NCBI RefSeq assembly: GCF_963169125.1 | Contig: NC_084796.1 | Location: 85,209,888 to 85,273,887 of the forward strand | Source of the DNA: Humulus lupulus | Lineage: Eukaryota; Streptophyta; Magnoliopsida; Rosales; Cannabaceae | Length of the DNA stretch: 64,000 nucleotides | Direction of reading: 5' to 3' | Shown here: positions 58,085 through 64,000 of the stretch, piece after piece | Position numbering within the stretch: the stretch's first letter is position 1 | Layout of the letters: every line of letters starts with the position of its first letter | Notes under the pieces: model-generated | Seen by the model: the letters and a program-made list of their open reading frames with translations, nothing else | Databases searched by the model: none | Told to the model about the DNA's origin: nothing | Translations under genes and position numbers: made by a program

Positions 58085-58870
58085 ATAGCTAGTAGTAGTT
58101 ATAGTATGTTTATTACTATGGATTTTGGTTCAAGTCGGGACTTAGTTGAACATTCGTAGAAACACTTATAGATTTTATAAGTTTAACCTATAGTTTAAGA
58201 ATATTAATTATAACATAAGGTTTGATTAATATAGCTGATTATAAAGATGTCATTTATTATACTATAAGGTTTAGATAGGATTAATAAGAACATGACACTT
58301 GTCGTGTGCAGGTTTATTTAAGGATTTAACTATAGTTTAAATAGAAAGAAAGTTCAAGAAAGCTCTAGAATCTTCCAAGAACATTAAGAGTATGACATTT
58401 GTCACAACCTTGTTTATTTGAGGATTTAAGCATTTAATTCAAAAATAGAGGTTTCTAGAAGCTCTAGACCCTTCCAGAACCTGTTGGAATCTCGTATTAC
58501 TCAGTCAAACCTGTTTAATCATTTCAAATTAAGCTGATAATGTGCAATTACGTGTTTAATATATTCATGTATGCCGATATATCGCATCCTAGGATCCGAT
58601 GCATCGCCACACGGGGAATACGAAAAACACGTGAACTTCGCACAAACGAAACGACGAGCACTCGGGTCATAAGCCCAGGCGATATATCGCCCCTAGGGCT
58701 ATGTTTTCAAATGTCTTTGAAACCGAGATCAATTCATTCCTTAACCTCTTGACTAGCCTCTGAACGTTTTGATCGAGTCTTAAGCCTTTGTTGAACGAAT
58801 ATTCAAATATTTTTCAATTAATACTCATTATTTTTATTCAAGCTAAAAGGAGGTGGTTCACTCCTTGAAC

Positions 58871-58881
58871 TCTATAAATAG
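58871..58881 (+). promoter_or_regulatory. TATA box of LTR K
   Basis: TCTATAAATAG about 850 bases into the LTR, followed by 1.2 kb of LTR leader. It is the strongest plus-strand TATA match in this LTR. Confidence 0.55.
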
Positions 58882-59454
58882 GACCTAGTACCGAGCCATT
58901 TCTCTCATTCTTCAAGCTGTGTTCAGAGCCTTCAAGCTGCTAGGGTTACTATAGAGTGATAAACACTTGGGTTTGGGTATAAGCTTTATCATTTTAAGCT
59001 ATGTTTCTTTAGTTTGTTTATCATTTTAAACACTTGGGAAGTAAGATAATAGTGTGTTTTTCTATATCAAGGTGTAGTTCGGTTCTAGTACATCCAAAGG
59101 TATTCCTAATCTTAAGTTCATTTCTGTATGTTTCTTTAGTTTCTTTTAGTTTTCTTTACTCAAATCCTAACTCATTGTTTCCATTCTTGGTTAGGTATTT
59201 AAGTTCTTTGAACTTAAGGTTTCATTTCGGTAAGCTTCTTCTTGATTGGTTAGTTCATTTCTTTATCATCTCTTTCTTTAGAAATACTCACATTCTTATT
59301 GTTGGTTTTAGGAGTGTTCCAAATCCCGTCCTTGCTCTCATATCCCAGTTTTGGTAAGGAAAATAGGATAGAATTATATATGTTTATATGATATGTTATG
59401 TTATCTTATGTTATGTTATGTTATGTTTACATTATGTATAGTATGTTTATAGAC

Positions 59455-59580
59455 CTTGGGCATGTGACTTGTATGGCTAACAAGCCTCAGTAAATTATGG
59501 GCATATGACTTGCTTGGCTAGCAAGCCCCACCAATATATTGGGCATATGACTTGTTTAGTTAACAAGCCCCAAGTAGTAT
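59455..59580 (+). repeat. Imperfect tandem repeats in LTR K
   Basis: Three units of about 45-50 bp of the form 'gggcat.tgacttg..tggctaacaagccccagta'. Each unit contains a gcttg/caagc-type inverted repeat. Confidence 0.75.
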
Positions 59581-60060
59581 AATGGCCATTGTGGTATATG
59601 ACATATGTTTATAGTATATGTTTATGATATAGTTTATGTATATGTTTTATGTTTTTAGTAGATTTTCCTTGCTGGGCATTAGGCTCATTCCTTTATTTTT
59701 ATGTATGCAGGAAAATAGATATGGCAGCAGAAGGATTCGTGGTAGCTTGGCTTGTGTATTGAGGAAGAATGGATTCGATGGACTACGTGAACGATTCGAG
59801 GACGACGTTATTTTCAGTCTTTTTAGTTATATTCTATGTATTTTCCGCACTTATTTTTGTAAACAATTTCATTTAAGTTTAAAGTTATGTATTATTTTCA
59901 AACAATGGGATCCCATACCCCGAATTTATGTATTTCGACATTTACTTTAGAGTTTTTAATAAAGTTGTGAATGTTTCTTCTGTATGTTTTCTCAAAAATA
60001 GTGTCTATGTATAGTAGTTTTAATGGTCCAAAGTCTTAGAATTAGTTGGGTCATTACAGT

Positions 60061-60072
60061 TGGTATCAGAGC
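60061..60072 (+). other. Primer-binding site of element K
   Basis: TGGTATCAGAGC, a perfect match to the usual site complementary to initiator tRNA-Met, two bases after the LTR end. Confidence 0.93.
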
Positions 60073-60211
60073 AACAGTTCTTTCGCATGAAGTTCTCCTT
60101 GATACACACGCTCAAGCTCCGAATCTAACCGCCCGCAAAGAAAGTGTTTATGTTATAGTTATTATGTTTATATGTATAGCTAACGTTTTTGTCTTATGTT
60201 TATAGTTAAGA

Positions 60212-63075
60212 ATGAATGGAGCATTAACTTATGGGGATATGTAACGCCCTGGATAGCCAAGACCGTTACACTGTGTGTTTATAAAGGTGTTAGACTTGCT
60301 AAGCAAGTCATTTAATTAAAATGTGTTACTAAAACTATAGTGGAACTAGGGTTAAAAGATTTTGGTCTCAAAAGCCGCAATTTTTATAAATAAAAATTTT
60401 CTATTTACACGAGATCCCAAAAATAACAAGTTTAGAACCATTTCTAAAGATTCAAGATTTAAACACAATAATTAGCCATTCTAAGGCAAAACAGACTATT
60501 AGGCATTCCTTGTCCTGATCCACACCTCGGCCATGGCGGCCGAACAGCTGACTATGTACATTCAGCCCCGCAGCTCTCCATCTTAGGATTGGTCCAACTT
60601 GCCTTTGCCTTTACCTGCACAGGGTAGCACCCGTGAGCCAAGGCCCAGCAAGAAAACACATTAATAGAGCATAAACAATCAATAGACAATCCAATATCTC
60701 ATATCACAATAACATGATCTCATCAGTCTAAGTATCCATGATAATCAAACATTCAGCATACCAAACATATCACTTTATATCAATAATCAATTCACAAATG
60801 ATAACTAGGGTTAGCGCCCTTATGTCGCACCCTCTATTTATCCCACTAACTCCGGCCCGCTTAAACCGAGCTCAGTGAATATTAAGCTGTCCTCGGCTAC
60901 CAGTGGCCAAGCTGCGCCCTGTGCGCAAATATTGTATACGGCACCCTTAGACTTTTCATCACATGTCCCATGGCATAATACCATCTTTGACATTATACAG
61001 GTATTGGGAGCACTTAGTCCCATCACAAACACATAACCGGGTGCAGTTTTCTTACCTTTAAATTCGCTAGCTTCGGTCGCTTTGATCCTTGAGCACGATC
61101 CCCCTTGAGCCCTAGTGCACACCTAGTCACAACCATAGATCAGAATCATCACCATCCTTAAGTCCAAAACCTAACCTCAGGTCCCATCCCGAGCCCTCGG
61201 GAAGCCCCAATTCCACCAAACGGGGTGGTGGAATTGAACCCCGAACCCCCGGCCAAAAACCCTTGAAAATAACTCAAAAACCCCTTTCTGGAAATAGGGT
61301 AGCGCTATAGCACTCTAAGGAGGGCGCTACAGCACTACAAACAGAGCCCAAAATTATCCCAGGGTATATGTCCTAGTGCTACAGCGCCCAAAGGCTAGCG
61401 CTGTAGCGCTAGTCACAGAACAGCAAATGCTGTTTTTCCCTCCTTCGATTTTCCCCGAGCCAAACCTTACCAAAACTTCTCCAAACATCAACCAAACTTA
61501 GAATCAAGCTTACTAACATGTCTAACTCATCCCAAGCATCCCAACCACATAAAATTTTAACACATGCACTCCCAATCTCAAAATTCACCATGGTTGAAAC
61601 TCAAACTCGGAAACTTCAGCAAAACAACCAAAACCTCATAATTTAGAGCTAGAATTTCATACCTTCAATGGGGATTCAACCTTAAGTTAGCCTCTACACC
61701 TCCTTGGCTTACTTCTCCTCAAACCCTTAGCTTGAATTCCCTAGAATTCCCATCAAATTTAGCTTAGACATCTTAGTTCAACATGGAAACCAGAAACTGA
61801 AGAAAACCTCAAAGTCTTACCTCAACTAATGAATAACCCCAGCTAGATTTCCCCAATCTAATCAAGACCTCAAGCTCAAAATCTCAGCCTTAAGCTCCCT
61901 TGATTCTAGCCTCAAATCCCCAGATGAAAATGATGAAGAGGTCCCAAACCGACCTTGGAAATGCCCTGCTTTTCCTTCCCTTTTCTTTCCCTTCTTTTTC
62001 TTTCTTTCCTTTCCTCCAGACTTCTATTTCTTTCTACAAGTTCCACTAAGTGTAAAGATTTAGTCATACCTATCCTTTATAAGTCAAATGACCACAATAC
62101 CCTCCCCTTTAATTCTAAGTCTTTTAATCCACCTACGGGCATTTTGGTCATTTCACCCAATTCCCGCTAATTCCTCGAGTGTCTCTAATATTTATCGCTT
62201 ACTTCCCAACGCCTAACCAAACACCAACTATATTCTCCAATATCAAAATAGACCCCAATATATTCTCTAAATTCCCATATATACCCCCAGGCTCACCCCA
62301 AGCCGGGTATAAATCCCCGCCGTGACTTTTTTGCTAAACCACTCACGAGGATCGTCTTGAATCACAAATCACAAATATATCCACATAATAATGTGGTCTC
62401 GACAATTTATCACATATATGCACAATTATGCCCTCGACGGGCCCAAAATTACGATTATGCCCTTCTAACCTAATCAGGGCCTACATGCATACTAATACAC
62501 ATAGTCATGCATCTCAGATATTCAAATAGTCATATAACATACTTTTAATCATTAAATCGCATAAATTCCAATTATGCCTTCCTGTCACACTAATCAAGGC
62601 CCTTAAGCCTTATTAGTAAATTTGGGTCGTTACAGGATATCTGAGCCATTAAGGCCTTGAAAAGAATTAGAGAACCAAGAAACACCGTAGGAGTGCTAGA
62701 AAGAATCACTCGGAGACTACTCTTATTCCACAAGGAGATAGGTCACCTCCAAGAAACTAAGCAAATCATAATGAGAGTTGCGGAGCAATATGTTTTAGTA
62801 ATTAGACTTTTTAAAGATTATCCTACTATAATTGCAACTTTAGAAGATATATGGGAAACGATAGATGATGAATTACCAGTAGCTATGAGATATTATTTTC
62901 TCATACTTAGGTTCACTTCTAAAATGGAATTTCAATTCACAAATGAGCAAAAAACTTAGAATTTTTACAAATCTTCCTCGAGGGCATTTTGAGGCTCAAG
63001 ATAATGATGACTATGAAGAGATAGATGACGATATGTTAGATAAAGGATCAGATGTAGAAGATCCTGATTTTTAAG
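60212..63075 (+). pseudogene. Unrecognised small protein of element K, split by solo LTR L
   Basis: The frame opens at ATG 60212 (MNGALTYGDI), is interrupted by L from 60240 to 62634, and continues in the same frame after removal of L and one GGATA. A TGA follows GDI, then about 105 codons (ALKRIREPRNTVGVLERITR, a KEIGHLQETKQIIMRVAEQY segment, TLEDIWETIDDELPVAMRYY) run to 62959. A frame-shifted acidic tail (DNDDYEEIDDDMLDKG) runs to 63073. It looks helical. I do not recognise a gag or other known domain, and it sits where a chromovirus gag should start. Confidence 0.5.
60240..62634 (-). mobile_element. Solo LTR L, chromovirus (Tekay/Del-like) family
   Basis: 2395 bp, TGTAACGCCCTGGATAGCC to GGGTCGTTACA, with perfect target duplications GGATA at 60235-60239 and 62635-62639. 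It is the same family as 49630-51955, with the same ends and matching internal blocks, and it carries a GC-rich 'tagcgct..agcgc' block at 61300-61420. It has no primer site or polyprotein, so it is a solo LTR left by LTR-LTR recombination. Direction is tentative, as for the other copy. Confidence 0.88.
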
Positions 63076-63356
63076 AATAGATTAGTTTCTTATATATTTT
63101 TTTTATTTACATTTGTGATTGTAAATAGTGAAAACTTTTTTTCCAAATAAATATCATTGTTATTTTGATGACATGTATGAGTTTGATTTTCTTTTGCAAT
63201 CATAATAAATAATAAATTTAATAAATAATGACTAAGTTCTTGTAAAATTAATTCTTGTAATTAGAAATTCTTGTAAAATTAATTACTTGCAATTTTTTTT
63301 TCTTTTTGAGCTGACTTTGTTTTCTTGCTCTTGTGTTTTCTCAGGTAATTTACTAT
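63076..63356 (+). other. AT-rich spacer between element K peptide and Athila gag
   Basis: There is no coding text. It contains short repeats of 'cttgtaaaattaatt' and ends in a T-rich/CT tract and 'ctcaggtaatttac' before the gag ATG, resembling a 3' splice site (TTTTCTCAG). I see no Athila LTR end or primer site here. Confidence 0.45.
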
Positions 63357-64000
63357 ATGAACGAGCAAGAAGACATTGAACTAGCTCCTATTGACCCCGA
63401 GATTGAAAGAACAATTAGAAGAAGACTAAGAGAACAACGGGCTCAAAATCGCTTTAATATGGCTGAAGAGGTTGAAGGAGTTGAGGGTGCTAATAATGTC
63501 ACGAATGCAATTGCTATGGCTGATGATAGAGAGAGAGCCATAAGGGAGTACGCTGCCCCCATGTTTAATGAGCTCAATCCGGGCATTGTTAGACCTGAAA
63601 TACAAGCACCCCAATTTGAATTAAAGCCCATGATGTTCCAAATGTTGCAAACAGTGGGTCAATTTAGTGGGCTGCCTACTGAGGATCCTCATCTTCATCT
63701 TCATTCATTTTTGGAGGTGAGTGACTCCTTCAAGCTACAAGGAGTGATTGATGAGGCCCTAAGGTTGAAATTGTTCCCTTTCTCTTTGAGGGATCGAGCT
63801 AGAGCTTGGCTCAACACTCTTCCTCTCGGCTCGGTGACTACATGGAATGAGTTGGCTGAAAAATTCCTGATGAAGTACTTTCCCCCTACCAAAAATGCCA
63901 AGTTTCGCAATGAAATCATGTCATTTCAGCAGCTGGAAGATGAATCATTCTGTGAAGCGTGGGAGAGATTCAAGGAATTATTGAGAAAGTGCCCACACCA
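63357..64000 (+). CDS. Athila-type gag, open to the window edge (partial)
   Basis: It begins at ATG 63357 (MNEQEDIELAPIDPEIERTI) and stays open for 214 codons to the last base. Blocks are FELKPMMFQMLQTVGQFSGL, PTEDPHLHLHSFLEVSDSFK, LRLKLFPFSLRDRARAWLNTL, TTWNELAEKFLMKYFPPTKN and CEAWERFKELLRKCPH. It is the Athila/Ty3-gypsy gag family, as in D and F, but longer at the N terminus and free of stops. The start is chosen because upstream sequence is non-coding. It could belong to a separate Athila copy or be internal to element K. Confidence 0.9.
   Translation, partial: MNEQEDIELAPIDPEIERTIRRRLREQRAQNRFNMAEEVEGVEGANNVTNAIAMADDRERAIREYAAPMFNELNPGIVRPEIQAPQFELKPMMFQMLQTVGQFSGLPTEDPHLHLHSFLEVSDSFKLQGVIDEALRLKLFPFSLRDRARAWLNTLPLGSVTTWNELAEKFLMKYFPPTKNAKFRNEIMSFQQLEDESFCEAWERFKELLRKCPH

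Larger units (their letters stand above)
58018..60058 (+). repeat. 5' LTR of element K (chromovirus, Tekay/Del-like)
   Basis: It starts TGTAGAGTCCCAGAACTTTACG and ends GGGTCATTACA, followed by GT and the tRNA-Met primer site. Length is 2041 bp. It has TATA TCTATAAATAG at 58871-58881 and internal tandem repeats. It is the same broad type as the solo LTRs in this window but a different family in its body. Confidence 0.85.

Noticed and set aside
58540..59950. Several short plus-strand frames after element F
   Set aside because: They lie within LTR K, overlap in different frames, and show no domain.
63076..63356. A hidden Athila LTR end and primer site ahead of the last gag
   Set aside because: I searched for a TGGCGCCGTTG-type site and an LTR tail 'gggaacgatact' and found neither.

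Overview
This window is plant nuclear DNA, almost certainly eudicot, and is built nearly entirely from nested LTR retrotransposons. The evidence is Ty3/gypsy polyproteins of the Tat and Athila types, a Ty1/copia polyprotein, chromovirus (Tekay/Del-like) LTRs with the initiator-tRNA-Met primer site, plant-style TATA boxes and GT-AG introns. I found no convincing host gene, tRNA, rRNA, CRISPR array or prokaryotic feature. The species is not determinable from the sequence alone.

Layout. 1-4707: element J (minus strand, non-coding, GC-rich leader), whose LTR is split by a chromovirus-like LTR at 2405-~4440. 4709-8664: element C, a short Tat-like derivative with an LTR at each end and only the antisense gene inside. 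8665-8817 and 21041-24430: two parts of one copia element I (minus), split by A. 8818-21040: Tat element A (plus), complete in layout but decayed. 24462-37057: Tat element B (minus), complete in layout, with perfect target duplication CATAA. 24431-24461 and 37063-38439: older Tat element H (minus), the host of B. 38440-~39650: LTR G. ~39651-40653: unexplained block N with one short basic reading frame. 40654-42695 plus 52491-54573: Tat-like element E (plus), split by Athila element D (minus, 42696-52490, duplication GTCTG). A 2.3 kb solo LTR (49630-51955, duplication CGCTG) sits in D's 5' LTR. 54574-58017: Athila element F (plus). 58018-60239 and 62635 onward: chromovirus-like element K (plus), split by a 2.4 kb solo LTR L (60240-62634, duplication GGATA). 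63357-64000: an open Athila-type gag that leaves the window.

How the parts work. In A and B gag-pol reads one way and a second gene (aORF, Transposase_28-like domain) reads the opposite way between integrase and the 3' LTR. That second gene has its own TATA box, a spliced leader and several introns at matching positions in A and B, and it is the only gene left in C. Gag-pol of A, B, D, E and F carries stops, frameshifts or lost catalytic residues, so most copies look unable to move unaided.

The items most worth a second look are the antisense multi-exon gene with its own promoter, the 115-120 bp tandem array in B, Athila element D, which integrated although its integrase core is missing, a GC-rich short-repeat module shared by several unrelated LTR families, and the unrecognised small protein of element K just upstream of an Athila gag.
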